Assembly (NCBI RefSeq): GCF_003097135.1
Contig: NZ_QEQL01000001.1
Location: forward strand, 186,001 to 250,000
Direction: 5' to 3'
DNA: 64,000 bases
From: Pseudomonas sp. URIL14HWK12:I12
Lineage (GTDB): Bacteria; Pseudomonadota; Gammaproteobacteria; Pseudomonadales; Pseudomonadaceae
Part shown: positions 25,300-37,897 of the stretch, in pieces
Layout of the letters: each line of letters begins with the position of its first letter
How positions within the stretch are numbered: the stretch's first letter is position 1
Made by a program: the position numbers and the translations under genes
Notes under the pieces: model-generated
What the model was told of the DNA's origin: nothing
What the model saw: the letters and a program-made list of their open reading frames with translations, nothing else
Database searches by the model: none

Positions 25300-26643
25300 T
25301 CAGGGCTGCAATGCCCGTGCTACCGGGTCATCGTCCAGCTCACCTGCGTCATGCAATGAAATACGCGATGTTTCCGGCAAGGCCAAGCCGCCGGCCATGG
25401 CCAGCACCGCGATCACGACCAAGTAGAACGCCGGTGCCAGGTTACTTCCGGTAAGGTCAATCAACCAGGTGGCCATCAGCGGTGCCGTGCCACCGAAAAT
25501 CGTGTAGGCCAGGTTGTAGGTGATCGCCGACGCCGTGTAGCGGGTGCGGGTTGGGAACGTTTCGGACAGCAGCGCGGCGGTGACCACACCACACAGCAGT
25601 GCGCCCACTGCCAACAGCAATACGCCAAGAACCGACGCCCCCACGCTGCCGGAGCTGGCCAGCCAGAAGGCCGGGAACACGCTGATCATCACCCATAGGC
25701 AGGTAAAGCCCACCGTCTTGCGCCGCCCGACTTTGTCCGAAAACGCCCCGGCGATTGGGCAGGCGGCGGCCGCGAATAGCAGCGCAATAGTCGACACCAT
25801 CAATGCCTGTGCGCGGGTCAGGTGCCCGACCACCTGCAGATAGGTCGCGAAATAGGTGGTGAACATGTAGAACGACAACGCCGTCAGCGAGATGAAGGCA
25901 CCCAACCGGCATATGGCGCCGCCATGGTGACGCAGGGTCTGCTTGAGCGGCGAATGGCTGTGCGCCGGTGCTTCGCTCATGGCTTCACGGAACGCGGGTG
26001 TCTCCTCCATGCGCCAGCGCAGATAGAGGCCGACGATGCCCAGTGGCGCGGCCACCAGGAACGGAATGCGCCAGCCCCAAGTGTTCATGGCCTCGGCTGG
26101 CAGGGTGGCGTCCAGGGTATAGGCAAGCACGGCAGCGCAAGCGAATGCAGAGAATGTCGATACCGGCACAAAGCTGCCGTACCACGCCCGTTTGTGACGT
26201 GGTGCATGCTCCATCAGGTAGGCGCAGGCCCCGGCGTATTCCCCGCCTGCTGAAAAACCCTGGATGCAGCGTGTCAGGGTCAGCAGCACAGGTGCCATCA
26301 GGCCGATGCTTTCGTAGGTGGGCAGCAGGCCGATCACTGTAGTGGCGCCGGCCATCATCAGGATGGTCAGGGAAAGGATCCGTTTGCGGCCCACTCGGTC
26401 GCCGAGAGCGCCGAAGAATACGCCGCCCAGCGGCCGTAGGGCGAAGGCAACGGCGAACACGGCGAAGGTTTTCAGCAGTGCGACGCTGGTATCGCCGCTG
26501 GCGAAGAAGGCCTTGGCAATGATCGTGGCAAGAAAGCCGTACACGGCGAAGTCGAACCATTCGACGAAGTTGCCGATGGCGGATGCGGCGATCACCTTAC
26601 GCAGCGTGGCCGGTGGAACGTGCGGCTCGGTATGTTGCGTCAT
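25300..26643 (-). CDS. MHS-family MFS transporter (alpha-ketoglutarate/shikimate/proline permease type)
   Basis: 447 residues, 12 helices. The metabolite:H+ symporter signature is GNFVEWFDFAVYGFLATIIAKAFF, and loop signatures are GALGDRVGRKRIL and FSDKVGRRK. SAGGEYAGACAYLMEHAP is typical of this subfamily, which carries organic acids and betaines. The 5' leader contains a 9-bp stem that hides the Shine-Dalgarno (26647-26692). It converges with the EAL gene across an 84-base gap containing two short inverted repeats. Confidence 0.92.
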   Translation of the reverse strand: MTQHTEPHVPPATLRKVIAASAIGNFVEWFDFAVYGFLATIIAKAFFASGDTSVALLKTFAVFAVAFALRPLGGVFFGALGDRVGRKRILSLTILMMAGATTVIGLLPTYESIGLMAPVLLTLTRCIQGFSAGGEYAGACAYLMEHAPRHKRAWYGSFVPVSTFSAFACAAVLAYTLDATLPAEAMNTWGWRIPFLVAAPLGIVGLYLRWRMEETPAFREAMSEAPAHSHSPLKQTLRHHGGAICRLGAFISLTALSFYMFTTYFATYLQVVGHLTRAQALMVSTIALLFAAAACPIAGAFSDKVGRRKTVGFTCLWVMISVFPAFWLASSGSVGASVLGVLLLAVGALLCGVVTAALLSETFPTRTRYTASAITYNLAYTIFGGTAPLMATWLIDLTGSNLAPAFYLVVIAVLAMAGGLALPETSRISLHDAGELDDDPVARALQP

Positions 26644-26646
26644 GAA

Positions 26647-26692
26647 AGCCCCCTATTGATCGAACGGTAAACCCGATTATCAGTAGGGGGCT
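26647..26692 (-). promoter_or_regulatory. Leader hairpin enclosing the ribosome-binding site of the MHS transporter
   Basis: In the mRNA an AGCCCCCTA arm is matched by TAGGGGGCT, and inside them TGAT pairs with ATCA after a single C/A mismatch, leaving an 18-base loop. The second arm contains the AGGGGG that serves as Shine-Dalgarno and ends 3 bases before the ATG at 26643. Folding would block translation; the same palindrome in DNA could instead be a protein operator. Confidence 0.55.
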
Positions 26693-26714
26693 AATGATGG
26701 CCTGTAGGAAAAGC

Positions 26715-26738
26715 GGCGTTGAGATAGTCACAAACGCC
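26715..26738 (-). terminator. Probable weak terminator of acnA
   Basis: Read on the minus strand, GGCGTT, 12 bases, AACGCC is followed by GCTTTTCC, 15 bases after the acnA stop. Short stem and imperfect T-tract. Confidence 0.4.
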
Positions 26739-26752
26739 CTTGGCTGCACAAA

Positions 26753-29491
<2,739 letters not shown>

Positions 29492-29622
29492 CGCGAAAGT
29501 CTCCTGCGCGGCCCGCACGGCACGGGCCTTGATGGGTTTGGTCTTTGAAAGTGGACTTCCCCGGCGCGCCAGCGGTTCCGAATTCATTTATCATCCGCGC
29601 CTTTAGCGTCTCAGGGTTTTCC

Positions 29623-30675
29623 ATGAACACGTTGTTTATGCATTGCCGGCCGGGGTTTGAGGCCGAAGTGTGCGCCGAGCTCAGTGACCTGGCAGCGCAC
29701 GCTGGCGTGGCCGGCTATGCCAAAGGCCGGCAGCACAGTGCCTGCGCCGAATTCGTCTGCAACGACGCCCAAGGCGCCACAACATTGATGAAGCAGCCGT
29801 TCAGCGGCCTGATCTTCGCGCGCCAGTGGGCCCGGGGTAGTTGGGTGACGCTGCCGGAGACCGACCGCATCAGCGTGTTGCTGGCTGCGCTGGCCGACTA
29901 CCCGGTATGCAGCAGCCTGTGGCTTGAAATGGCCGATACCAATGACGGCAAAGCCCTGGCTACGTTCTGCCGCAAGTTCGAAGGGCCCTTGCGCAAGGCA
30001 CTGGCCCAGGCGGGCCGGCTGGTCGAAGGGGGCACCGGCCCCCGCCTGTTGCTGACCGTGCAAAGCGGGCGGCAGGTCTTCGTCGGGATCGCCGAAGCCG
30101 ACAATTCGGCGCTGTGGCCCATGGGCATTCCCCGGCTGAAGTTCCCTCGCGAAGCCCCAAGCCGTTCGACCCTGAAGCTCGAAGAAGCCTGGCACCAGTT
30201 CATCCCTCGCCAGCAATGGGACGAGCGCCTGCATGGCGACATGACCGCCGTCGACCTTGGCGCTGCACCCGGCGGCTGGACCTACCAGCTGGTGCGCCGC
30301 GGCATGTTGACCACCGCCGTCGACAATGGCCCGATGGCCCAGAGCCTGATGGACACGGGGCTGGTCCGCCACCTGATGACCGATGGCTTCACTTACGTCC
30401 CTAAACCTGCGGTCGACTGGATGGTCTGCGATATCGTCGAGAAGCCTGCGCGGAATGCCGCCCTGCTCGAAACCTGGTTGGGGGAGGGCTACTGCCGCGA
30501 GGCAGTGGTGAACCTGAAGCTGCCGATGAAGCAGCGCTACGCCGAGGTCAAGCGTTTGCTCGAACGCATCGAGGCAGGTTTCAAGGCTCGCAAGGTGAAG
30601 GTGAGCATCGCCTGCAAGCAGCTGTACCATGACCGTGAGGAAGTGACCTGCCATCTGCGCCGGCTCGACCACTGA
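29623..30675 (+). CDS. rlmM: 23S rRNA 2'-O-ribose methyltransferase (C2498)
   Basis: 350 residues. An N-terminal THUMP-like region (MNTLFMHCRPGFEAEVCAEL) precedes the Rossmann-like RrmJ/FtsJ methyltransferase domain with the SAM-binding loop DLGAAPGGWTYQLVRRG and the catalytic Asp in WMVCDIVEKPARN and Lys in VVNLKLPMKQRY. It methylates C2498 of 23S rRNA. The ATG at 29623 is chosen over 29545, since the extra residues are not conserved in type. Divergent from acnA. Confidence 0.95.
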   Translation: MNTLFMHCRPGFEAEVCAELSDLAAHAGVAGYAKGRQHSACAEFVCNDAQGATTLMKQPFSGLIFARQWARGSWVTLPETDRISVLLAALADYPVCSSLWLEMADTNDGKALATFCRKFEGPLRKALAQAGRLVEGGTGPRLLLTVQSGRQVFVGIAEADNSALWPMGIPRLKFPREAPSRSTLKLEEAWHQFIPRQQWDERLHGDMTAVDLGAAPGGWTYQLVRRGMLTTAVDNGPMAQSLMDTGLVRHLMTDGFTYVPKPAVDWMVCDIVEKPARNAALLETWLGEGYCREAVVNLKLPMKQRYAEVKRLLERIEAGFKARKVKVSIACKQLYHDREEVTCHLRRLDH

Positions 30676-30770
30676 ATGACTGACCTGCTGCGTTACCTGG
30701 AACCTCCGCCTCTCTGGCGCCTTGGAGAGGCCTGCTCACCGGGCAACGCGCTCGAACCTCGGATACTCCC

Positions 30771-31013
30771 ATGCCCGAACACCTTATAGAAGATGCCCTG
30801 CTCGACGCCTCTGGCCTGAACTGCCCAGAGCCGGTGATGATGCTGCACCAGAAAGTCCGCGACCTTCCCGCTAGCGGCGTGCTCAAAGTAATCGCCACCG
30901 ACCCGTCGACACAGCGTGACATTCCCAAATTCTGCACCTTTCTGGGCCACGAGCTGGTGCGCCAGCAGGCCGAAGGTGGCACCTACCTCTACTGGATTCG
31001 CAAAGGGGCCTGA
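30771..31013 (+). CDS. tusA: Sulfur carrier protein TusA
   Basis: 80 residues. The SirA/TusA fold with its catalytic Cys in the [12 protein letters not shown] (CPxP) motif is complete. TusA accepts sulfur from IscS and passes it on for 2-thiolation of tRNA wobble uridine and molybdenum-cofactor synthesis. pdxB follows after 6 bases, so the two are probably co-transcribed. Confidence 0.96.
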   Translation: MPEHLIEDALLDASGLNCPEPVMMLHQKVRDLPASGVLKVIATDPSTQRDIPKFCTFLGHELVRQQAEGGTYLYWIRKGA

Positions 31014-31019
31014 GACGCC

Positions 31020-32168
31020 ATGCTGATCGTCGTCGACGAAAACATTCCTCTGGCCCATGAATTCTTCGCAGGGTTTGGCCAGCTCCGCCGCGTGCCGGGC
31101 CGTGAAATCCGCCGGGAGCATTTGCAGGGCGCCGATGCGCTGATCGTGCGCTCGATCACCCGGGTCGACCGTGCGCTGCTCGAGGGCACATCGGTGCGCT
31201 TCGTGGGCACTTGCACCATCGGCACCGACCACCTTGACCTGCCTTGGCTGGCGCAGGCCGGTATTGCCTGGGCCAGCGCCCCAGGCTGCAATGCCCGGGG
31301 TGTGGTCGAGTACGTGCTGGGTAGCCTGCTGGTGCTGGCCGAGCGTGAAGGCTGCGAGCTGGCTACGCGCACCTATGGGGTAGTGGGCGCGGGCCAAGTG
31401 GGGGGGCGGCTGGCCAGCGTGCTGCGCGCGCTGGGCTGGCAAGTGCGGGTCTGCGACCCAGTGCGCCAGGCGGCGGAGGGTGGGGAGTATGTCGACCTCG
31501 ACACGCTCTTGGCGCAGTGCGATGTGATCAGCCTGCATACCCCGCTGAGCCGTGACGGTGAGCACCCTACCTGGCATTTGCTCGATGCCCAGCGTTTACG
31601 GGCATTGCGCCCCGGTAGCTGGCTGATCAATGCGGCACGGGGCCCAGTGGTCAGCAACCTGGCGCTCAAGCAGGTGCTGGCCGAGCGACCGGACCTGTCG
31701 GCGGTGCTCGATGTCTGGGAGCACGAACCGAGCGTCGACCGAGAGCTGGCCGCGCGCTGCCTGATCGCAACGCCGCACATCGCCGGCCACAGCCTTGACG
31801 GCAAGCAGCGCGGCACCGCGCAAATCTATCAGGCCTTTTGCCGCTGGCTGGGCGCCGAAGAAACGGTGAAGCTTTCCGACCTGCTGCCTGAGCCGTGGCT
31901 GCAGGGCGTTCGCCTGCACCCAACCTGCAGCCCGCAGTGGGCGTTGGCCACGCTGTGTCGGGCCATTTACGACCCGCGCCGTGACGATGCCGACCTGCGC
32001 CGGAGCCTGGTGCCTGATGACGCAACCCAACGCGCCGGTTTCGACCATTTACGCAAGGCCTACCCGTATCGCCGTGAAGTCGAGGGGCTGGATGTTCACG
32101 TCGAACGCCCCAGCGACGCGTTGCGCCAAGTGATCGATGCGCTGGGTGCACGCTGCGTGCATCCATAG
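31020..32168 (+). CDS. pdxB: Erythronate-4-phosphate dehydrogenase
   Basis: 382 residues. A D-isomer-specific 2-hydroxyacid dehydrogenase with the PdxB start [16 protein letters not shown], the NAD-binding glycine motif [12 protein letters not shown], the catalytic Arg in [10 protein letters not shown], Glu in VLDVWEHEP, and His in [16 protein letters not shown]-terminal PdxB dimerisation domain follows (about 290-380). It is the second step of DXP-dependent pyridoxal phosphate synthesis. Confidence 0.97.
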   Translation: MLIVVDENIPLAHEFFAGFGQLRRVPGREIRREHLQGADALIVRSITRVDRALLEGTSVRFVGTCTIGTDHLDLPWLAQAGIAWASAPGCNARGVVEYVLGSLLVLAEREGCELATRTYGVVGAGQVGGRLASVLRALGWQVRVCDPVRQAAEGGEYVDLDTLLAQCDVISLHTPLSRDGEHPTWHLLDAQRLRALRPGSWLINAARGPVVSNLALKQVLAERPDLSAVLDVWEHEPSVDRELAARCLIATPHIAGHSLDGKQRGTAQIYQAFCRWLGAEETVKLSDLLPEPWLQGVRLHPTCSPQWALATLCRAIYDPRRDDADLRRSLVPDDATQRAGFDHLRKAYPYRREVEGLDVHVERPSDALRQVIDALGARCVHP

Positions 32169-32207
32169 CCTACAGTTTTACTGGAAGGTGCCGACACGGT
32201 AAGGAAC

Positions 32208-32234
32208 GGCGCGTTTTCACGCGCGCTCCTACAA
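32208..32234 (+). repeat. Possible degenerate REP-type element
   Basis: GCGCG, TTTTCA, CGCGC followed by GCTCCTACAA resembles the right half of the Pseudomonas putida repetitive extragenic palindrome. Only one copy is seen in the window, so this is tentative. Confidence 0.25.
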
Positions 32235-32255
32235 CTTCCAGTGCAACGAGGGCAC

Positions 32256-34202
32256 ATGGCGTCGATCAAAGGGTTGGGTGAACGCCTGCGTGCAATGATG
32301 GACCTTCCTCGGGATGACCCGCGGCTGCTTCGCGCGCAATACACCGCTCTGGGCCGGCAGCTGCCGATGATGTATTTCATCCTGGTGGTCAACACCTGGG
32401 TTCTGGTGGCCACCCACATCCACCTAGCCCCCGCGGCGCTCACATTGGCGATGCCGACGGTGCTCACGGCCGTGAGCATCTGGCGGACCCTTTACTGGTG
32501 GCGCCGACGTGGGATTGTGCCGGACGACCGCGAGGTGCACGGTGCCCTGATGCGCACCGGCGTGCTCTCGATACCAGTGGCAGTGGGTTTCACGGCCTGG
32601 GCCCTGTCGCTGTATCCCTACGGCGATGACTATGCCCGCGTGCATGTCGCCTTTTTCATGGCAATTACGGTGATTGGCTGCATTTTCTCAATGATGCATC
32701 TGCGTCGAGCGGCCTTGATCACCACCGCTGTAGTAGACACGGCGTTTGTATTTTTCTTCATCAACACCGGCGTCCCCGTGCTAGTGGCGTGCGCGGTCAA
32801 TATCCTGTTGGTATCGATCGCGATGCTGGTGATCCTGCATAACCACTACACCACCTTTACCCGTCTGGTTGCCGAACAGGCACGTAGCGAACAGCTCAGC
32901 GACGAAAATCTGCGCCTGGCGCACGAAGACAGCCTCACCGGGCTACCCAATCGCCGGCAGTTTTTCATTGCCTTGGAGCAAGCACTGGCGCGTGCCCGCC
33001 TCGAGGGGACGCGCTTGGCCGTGGGCATCCTCGACCTGGATGGTTTCAAGCCGATCAACGACCTGTACGGCCATAGCGTCGGGGACCGCCTGCTGGTGCA
33101 GGTAGGCGAGCGGTTGAGCACGCTGGTCGATCGGCGCACCCGGGTGGCTCGACTGGGTGGCGATGAATTTGCCCTGATCATCGAGCAGGTGGAGAGTGAT
33201 GCTCAGTTGCTCGCTTTCGGCCAGTTGATCTGCCAAGTGTTGGCGGTACCAATCACCCTCACTGACGTCCCGGTGCAGATCGGTGCTTCGCTGGGAGTGG
33301 CTACCTTTCCGGACCGTGCCACCGACGCCGAGCAGGCCTTCGAATTTGCAGACTATGCGCTTTACCAGAGCAAACGCAGCCAGCGCGGGCAGGTGTCGGT
33401 GTTCAGCGAGCAGCACCAGTCGCAACTGCAGCGCGACATCCTCACGGAACAGGCCCTGCGACGCGCCGACCTTGATGCCGAACTGGCGGTGGTCTTCCAG
33501 CCGATCATTGCGCTGGACGGCCGGGGCACCGTAGCGTTCGAAGCACTGGCGCGCTGGCACAGCCCGCACTTGGGCTTCGTGCCGCCGGGGCAGTTCATCG
33601 CCGTGGCCGAGCGCATCGGCATGATCAATCAGCTGACCGTTCCGCTGCTACGCAAGGCCTTGGCAACCGCTAGCCAGTGGCCGGCCGAGGTACGGCTGTC
33701 GTTCAACCTTTCTGCACGCGATTGCGGTTCGCCCAAGGCTGCACAGGTGTTGATCGATGTGATCCGCGCCAGCGGTTTCGATCCCGTTCGTCTGGACCTG
33801 GAAATCACTGAAACCGCCGTGATGCAGGATCTGCAGCAGGTGCAGGCGGTCATCGCGATGTTCCGTGGCATGGGCTGCGGGATTTCCCTGGACGACTTCG
33901 GCACTGGGTATTCGAGCCTGTCGCAGTTGCACGCGCTGGCATTGACCAAACTGAAGGTAGATCGCAGCTTCGTCAGCGACATGCACATCAACCCGGCCAG
34001 CTTCAAAATCGTTAAGTCGCTGCTGGCACTGAGCGCCGACATGCAGCTGGACTGCATCGTCGAAGGGGTGGAAAGTGCGCAAGAGCTCAGCGCGCTGGAA
34101 AGCCTGGGGGCCAAGCTGGTGCAAGGTTATTACTTCGCCAAGCCGATGCCCGCTCAACAGACGTTGGAGTGGCTGGAAACACCCATCTGTGCGATCCAGT
34201 GA
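32256..34202 (+). CDS. Membrane GGDEF-EAL protein (c-di-GMP turnover)
   Basis: 648 residues. About five N-terminal helices (residues about 30-200; MMYFILVVNTWVLVATHIHL, VAFFMAITVIGCIFSM, VPVLVACAVNILLVSIAMLVILH) form an integral-membrane sensor. A GGDEF domain follows with intact RLGGDEFAL; the product-inhibition RxxD site five residues upstream is absent (DRRT). The C-terminal EAL domain has FEALARWHSP, FNLSARD, LEITETAVM, LDDFGTGYSSLSQLH, LKVD, IVEGVES and VQGYYFAKP. Both halves could be active. The ATG at 32256 has a GAGGG sequence upstream; the in-frame ATG at 32241 is an alternative. Confidence 0.92.
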   Translation: MASIKGLGERLRAMMDLPRDDPRLLRAQYTALGRQLPMMYFILVVNTWVLVATHIHLAPAALTLAMPTVLTAVSIWRTLYWWRRRGIVPDDREVHGALMRTGVLSIPVAVGFTAWALSLYPYGDDYARVHVAFFMAITVIGCIFSMMHLRRAALITTAVVDTAFVFFFINTGVPVLVACAVNILLVSIAMLVILHNHYTTFTRLVAEQARSEQLSDENLRLAHEDSLTGLPNRRQFFIALEQALARARLEGTRLAVGILDLDGFKPINDLYGHSVGDRLLVQVGERLSTLVDRRTRVARLGGDEFALIIEQVESDAQLLAFGQLICQVLAVPITLTDVPVQIGASLGVATFPDRATDAEQAFEFADYALYQSKRSQRGQVSVFSEQHQSQLQRDILTEQALRRADLDAELAVVFQPIIALDGRGTVAFEALARWHSPHLGFVPPGQFIAVAERIGMINQLTVPLLRKALATASQWPAEVRLSFNLSARDCGSPKAAQVLIDVIRASGFDPVRLDLEITETAVMQDLQQVQAVIAMFRGMGCGISLDDFGTGYSSLSQLHALALTKLKVDRSFVSDMHINPASFKIVKSLLALSADMQLDCIVEGVESAQELSALESLGAKLVQGYYFAKPMPAQQTLEWLETPICAIQ

Positions 34203-34288
34203 GGGTTTTTGGCCATTGCGAACCGCAGTGAGCTCACCGTCATCGTGCTCGCCTTCCAACGCCTCGCTGAACCGGCTTAGCGCATGCC

Positions 34289-35749
34289 CTAGGGTTGGCG
34301 GTCTCGGCCAGCGGCCAATTCGACCGCCCGGTGGGTAAGGGCCCCTAGCGTTTTCAAGCCATTGACATAACGATCATCCAGCACCTGTGCGCAGGACAGG
34401 CGGATGCAGTGCTTGTACCGGGCGCCTTGCGAATACACCTGCCCCGGCATGATCACCACTGCTTCGGCGAGCGCGGCTCGAAACAGCGCCAGGCTGTCTA
34501 CCTCGGCCGGCAATTCGAGCCAAAGCAGGAAGCCGCCCTCCGGTTGGGTGGCCCGGGTGCCTTCAGGGAAATAGCGCGCGATCAGCCCCCGCACACTGGC
34601 AACCTGTTGTTCATAGAGCCTGCGAATGCTGCGAAGGTGATGATCGTAGTGCCCGCTCTGGAGAAACGCCGCCAGCGATTGGCACAGCAGTTCGGACTCC
34701 CCGCCACTGGAGGCGAACTTCAGATGGCGCACGGCCGTGGCATAGCGGCCGGCGTCGATCCAGCCCAGCCGGTAGTCCGGGGCGATGGCCTTGGAAAAGC
34801 TCGAACACACCAGCACCCAGCCTTCGCTGTCGAAGGCACGCGCCGCCGGTGCAGGCGGCTCGGCGTACTGCAGCTCGGAATAGACCATGTCCTCGATCAC
34901 CGGCACTTGATGCTGCTGCGCCAGGGCTGCAAGGCGTTGCCGGCTGCTCAGGGGCATATTGCACCCCAGCGGGTTATGCACGGTGGGCATGCACACCAGT
35001 GCATCGATACGGCCTTGGGCCATGGCCTGTTCCAGCTCATCCATCACCAGGCCGTGACGGGGGTGGGTCGGCAGTTCAAGCGCTTTGAGGCCAAGGCTTG
35101 AGAGCAGGTCGTAGATATTGAAGTAGGCCGGGGCCTCGATGCCGACCGTGTCGCCTGGGCGGGTACAGGCGCGCAGCGCCAGTTGCAGCGCCTCCATGGC
35201 GCCATGGGTGATGACGATGTCTTCGGCGCGCAGTGCCATGCCCAGGCGCTGCGCGCGCAGGCGCACCTGCTCGCGCAAGGCCAGTGGGCCGGGGGGCAGA
35301 GCGTAGCGGCTCAACCAGTCGGGTTGCTGGCGCAACACCTGGGCAGTGACCTTGGCCAACCGTTCTTGTGGGTAGAAGCGCGGCCCCTTGGGAATAGCCA
35401 GGGCCAGGTTCAGCATGCCGGGTTGGGCCTGCGCCTCCATCACTTCGGCCAGCAACTGCTGCTGCGCGCTGCCCTTGACCTGGCTGGGTTGCCTGCGAAG
35501 CGAAGCGCTGGGCTCGGCCAGCACGCTGCGCACGTAGAAGCCCGACTGAGGCCGCGCCGCGATCAGCCCCTGGTCTTCCAAAAGCCGGTAGGCCGCCGTC
35601 ACCGTGTTCAAGCTCAGCCGGCGCTGGCTGGCGCATTCGCGCAGCGACGGCAAGCCGCTGCCTGCGGGCAGGCGACCTGCATGGATGGCCTGCGCCAGTT
35701 CATCGGCCAGGGCCTGGTAGCGGGTACGAGGGGTGAGGGAAGTGCTCAT
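34289..35749 (-). CDS. MocR-type (GntR HTH-aminotransferase) regulator
   Basis: 486 residues. An N-terminal GntR winged helix (YQALADELAQAIHAGRLPAGSGLPSLRECASQRRLSLNTVTAAYRLLEDQGLIAARPQSGFYV) is fused to a fold-type I aminotransferase-like domain with PLP Lys in SSFSKAIAPDYRLGWID. Such regulators sense PLP-bound amines or amino acids. It is divergent from a LysE-family exporter, the usual target of this class, with an inverted repeat between them. Confidence 0.93.
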   Translation of the reverse strand: MSTSLTPRTRYQALADELAQAIHAGRLPAGSGLPSLRECASQRRLSLNTVTAAYRLLEDQGLIAARPQSGFYVRSVLAEPSASLRRQPSQVKGSAQQQLLAEVMEAQAQPGMLNLALAIPKGPRFYPQERLAKVTAQVLRQQPDWLSRYALPPGPLALREQVRLRAQRLGMALRAEDIVITHGAMEALQLALRACTRPGDTVGIEAPAYFNIYDLLSSLGLKALELPTHPRHGLVMDELEQAMAQGRIDALVCMPTVHNPLGCNMPLSSRQRLAALAQQHQVPVIEDMVYSELQYAEPPAPAARAFDSEGWVLVCSSFSKAIAPDYRLGWIDAGRYATAVRHLKFASSGGESELLCQSLAAFLQSGHYDHHLRSIRRLYEQQVASVRGLIARYFPEGTRATQPEGGFLLWLELPAEVDSLALFRAALAEAVVIMPGQVYSQGARYKHCIRLSCAQVLDDRYVNGLKTLGALTHRAVELAAGRDRQP

Positions 35750-35783
35750 GGCGGCGGCTCGGCTGGCGGGGAACTGTCACCAT

Positions 35784-35822
35784 TGAAACACAGCCTCTCT
35801 GAGTCTGTATCCATCTGTTTCA
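35784..35822. promoter_or_regulatory. Candidate MocR operator
   Basis: Perfect 7-bp inverted repeats TGAAACA (35784-35790) and TGTTTCA (35816-35822), 25 bases apart, lie in the divergent MocR-LysE promoter region. Confidence 0.45.
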
Positions 35823-35860
35823 GCTGGTTAGGATAGCCCCATCGACAAGGAGCCTGTGCC

Positions 35861-36466
35861 ATGACCGAATTTATCGCGCTGTTCAGTTACCTGCTGGTGA
35901 TGATCATCACCCCCGGGCCGAACAACATCATGCTGACAGCGTCCGGCGCCAATTTCGGCGTGCGCCGTACGCTGCCGCATCTGTCCGGAATTCTGGTAGG
36001 CAATGCCACGCAGTTTTTCATTGGCACCTTGCTGCTGGCCGGCGCCGCCGGGGTCATGGACCCGATCCGCAAGCCTCTTGCGGTGACCGGCTGCCTTTAC
36101 TTGTTGTGGATTGCGTTGAAGCTGGCCAGGGCAGGCGCGCCTGGGCGCAAGGCGATCGCCGAGCCGATCGGCTTCATCGGCGGCATGTTGTTCCAGTGCG
36201 TCAACCCCAAGGCCTGGCTGATGGTGCTCAATGCCGGCGTGCTGTTCATGCCCAGCGGCGGCAAGTTGGTGGGCGCACTCACCATCACCGCCACTGCGTT
36301 CTGCATCGGCGTACCGTCGCTGTTGACCTGGGTGTGGGGCGGTGAGCGCCTGCGGGTATGGTTGGGCAACCCGCGGGCGCTGATGCTGTTCAACCTGTGC
36401 ATGGCCGCGCTGCTGGCCGGCACAGCGTTCTGGCTGCTTTATGAGGAGCTGTGGCGCGGCGCCTGA
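35861..36466 (+). CDS. LysE-family amino-acid exporter
   Basis: 201 residues, about six helices. The N-terminal signature [44 protein letters not shown] is that of the LysE/RhtB translocators, with the second-half NPKAWLMVL motif. It probably exports an amino acid sensed by the divergent MocR regulator. AAGGAG lies 8-13 bases upstream of the ATG. The last 28 bases overlap glpT in convergent orientation. Confidence 0.92.
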   Translation: MTEFIALFSYLLVMIITPGPNNIMLTASGANFGVRRTLPHLSGILVGNATQFFIGTLLLAGAAGVMDPIRKPLAVTGCLYLLWIALKLARAGAPGRKAIAEPIGFIGGMLFQCVNPKAWLMVLNAGVLFMPSGGKLVGALTITATAFCIGVPSLLTWVWGGERLRVWLGNPRALMLFNLCMAALLAGTAFWLLYEELWRGA

Positions 36467-37773
36467 CGCAGTGTCGGCAACATGAACACTATGGCCAGCA
36501 CACAGCCGCCTACCAGCAGGATGAAACCGCCGTTCCAGCCGTAATGGTCGACGACCTTGCCCATCAGCGCACTGGCCGCCACCGAGCCGCCCAGATAGCC
36601 GAACAGGCCGGTGAACCCGGCAGCGCTACCGGCGGCCTTCTTGGGCGCCAGCTCCAGCGCCTGCAGGCCGATCAACATCACCGGGCCGTAGATCAGGAAG
36701 CCGATGGTGAACAGCGCCGCGAGGTCGACGGCCGGATGGCCGCTGGGGTTGAGCCAGTACACCAGCGTGGCGACGGTGACACCGATCATGAAGACGATAC
36801 CGGTCAGGCCACGGTTGCCCTTGAACAGTTTGTCCGACAGCCAACCACACAGCAGGGTGCCGGGGATGCCGGCCCATTCATAGAAGAAATACGCCCAGGA
36901 GCTGGTATCCACCGAATAGCCCTTGGCCTCTTTCAAGTAGGTCGGCGCCCAATCGAGCACGCCGTAGCGCAACAGATAGACGAACACGTTGGCCAGGGCG
37001 ATGTACCAGAGCATGCGGTTGCGCAGCACATGGTCGATGAAGATCTGCCGGGTGCTGAATTCGGTCTCATGCTCGCGTTGGTAGCCGTCGGGGTAATCGT
37101 TGCGATACTCCTCCACCGGCGGCAAGCCTACCGATTGGGGGGTGTCACGCATGGTAAGAAAGGCGAAGCCGGCCACGGCCAGGGCAACGGTAGCCGGCAC
37201 GTAGAACGCGGCGTGCCAATCGTTGAACCAGGCCAGCCCCAGCAGGAACAGCGGCCCGATCAGGCCACCGCCGACGTTGTGCGCCACGTTCCACACCGAC
37301 ACCACCGAGCCGCGCTCCTTCTGTGACCACCAGTGCACCATGGTTCGGCCACTGGGCGGCCAGCCCATGCCCTGCGCCCAGCCGTTGATGAACAGCAGCG
37401 CAAACATCACCGCCACACTGGAGGTCGCCCAGGGCGCGAAGCCGAACAGAAACATCACCGCCGCTGACATCAGCAACCCGGCGCTGAGAAAGTAGCGCGG
37501 GTTGGACCGGTCCGAGACCAGCCCCATCAGGAACTTCGACAGGCCGTAGGCGATGGCCACCGCCGACAGTGCCACCCCCAGCTCAGCGCGGCTGTAGCCT
37601 TCCTCCACCAGGTACGGGATGGCCAGCGAGAAGTTCTTGCGCAGCAGGTAATAACCGGCGTAACCGATGAAGATCCCGGCGAAGATCTGCCAGCGCAAAC
37701 GCCGGTACAAGGGGTCGATCTGATCGTCGGGCAGGCGAGGGCGGTGCGGGGCAGGTCGGAAGAGGGCGAACAT
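36439..37773 (-). CDS. glpT: Glycerol-3-phosphate/Pi antiporter GlpT-type
   Basis: 444 residues, 12 helices, organophosphate:Pi antiporter family. The N-terminal [29 protein letters not shown] (with the phosphate-binding Arg after YYLLRK), [25 protein letters not shown] and the [17 protein letters not shown] segment are characteristic of GlpT rather than UhpT. A glycerophosphodiesterase gene is not adjacent. It is transcribed from a promoter region containing AATTGT...ACAATT (37791-37819 region). Confidence 0.93.
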   Translation of the reverse strand: MFALFRPAPHRPRLPDDQIDPLYRRLRWQIFAGIFIGYAGYYLLRKNFSLAIPYLVEEGYSRAELGVALSAVAIAYGLSKFLMGLVSDRSNPRYFLSAGLLMSAAVMFLFGFAPWATSSVAVMFALLFINGWAQGMGWPPSGRTMVHWWSQKERGSVVSVWNVAHNVGGGLIGPLFLLGLAWFNDWHAAFYVPATVALAVAGFAFLTMRDTPQSVGLPPVEEYRNDYPDGYQREHETEFSTRQIFIDHVLRNRMLWYIALANVFVYLLRYGVLDWAPTYLKEAKGYSVDTSSWAYFFYEWAGIPGTLLCGWLSDKLFKGNRGLTGIVFMIGVTVATLVYWLNPSGHPAVDLAALFTIGFLIYGPVMLIGLQALELAPKKAAGSAAGFTGLFGYLGGSVAASALMGKVVDHYGWNGGFILLVGGCVLAIVFMLPTLRQAPRHSSS

Positions 37774-37897
37774 TCAGACTCCGTGTTTCTAAGAATTGTC
37801 GGTCGATTATTACAATTCGATGACAACTCCGCCCCGCTTCAGCGGACGCTTACGGTCGGCCAGGCGACATGCCCGGCCGGCCCGCAGCCTCGGCCGG

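Noticed and set aside
32208..32234. A REP/BIME transposon-associated cluster
   Set aside because: Only one degenerate half-element is seen; no tandem or inverted partner within the window, so only a low-confidence repeat is listed.
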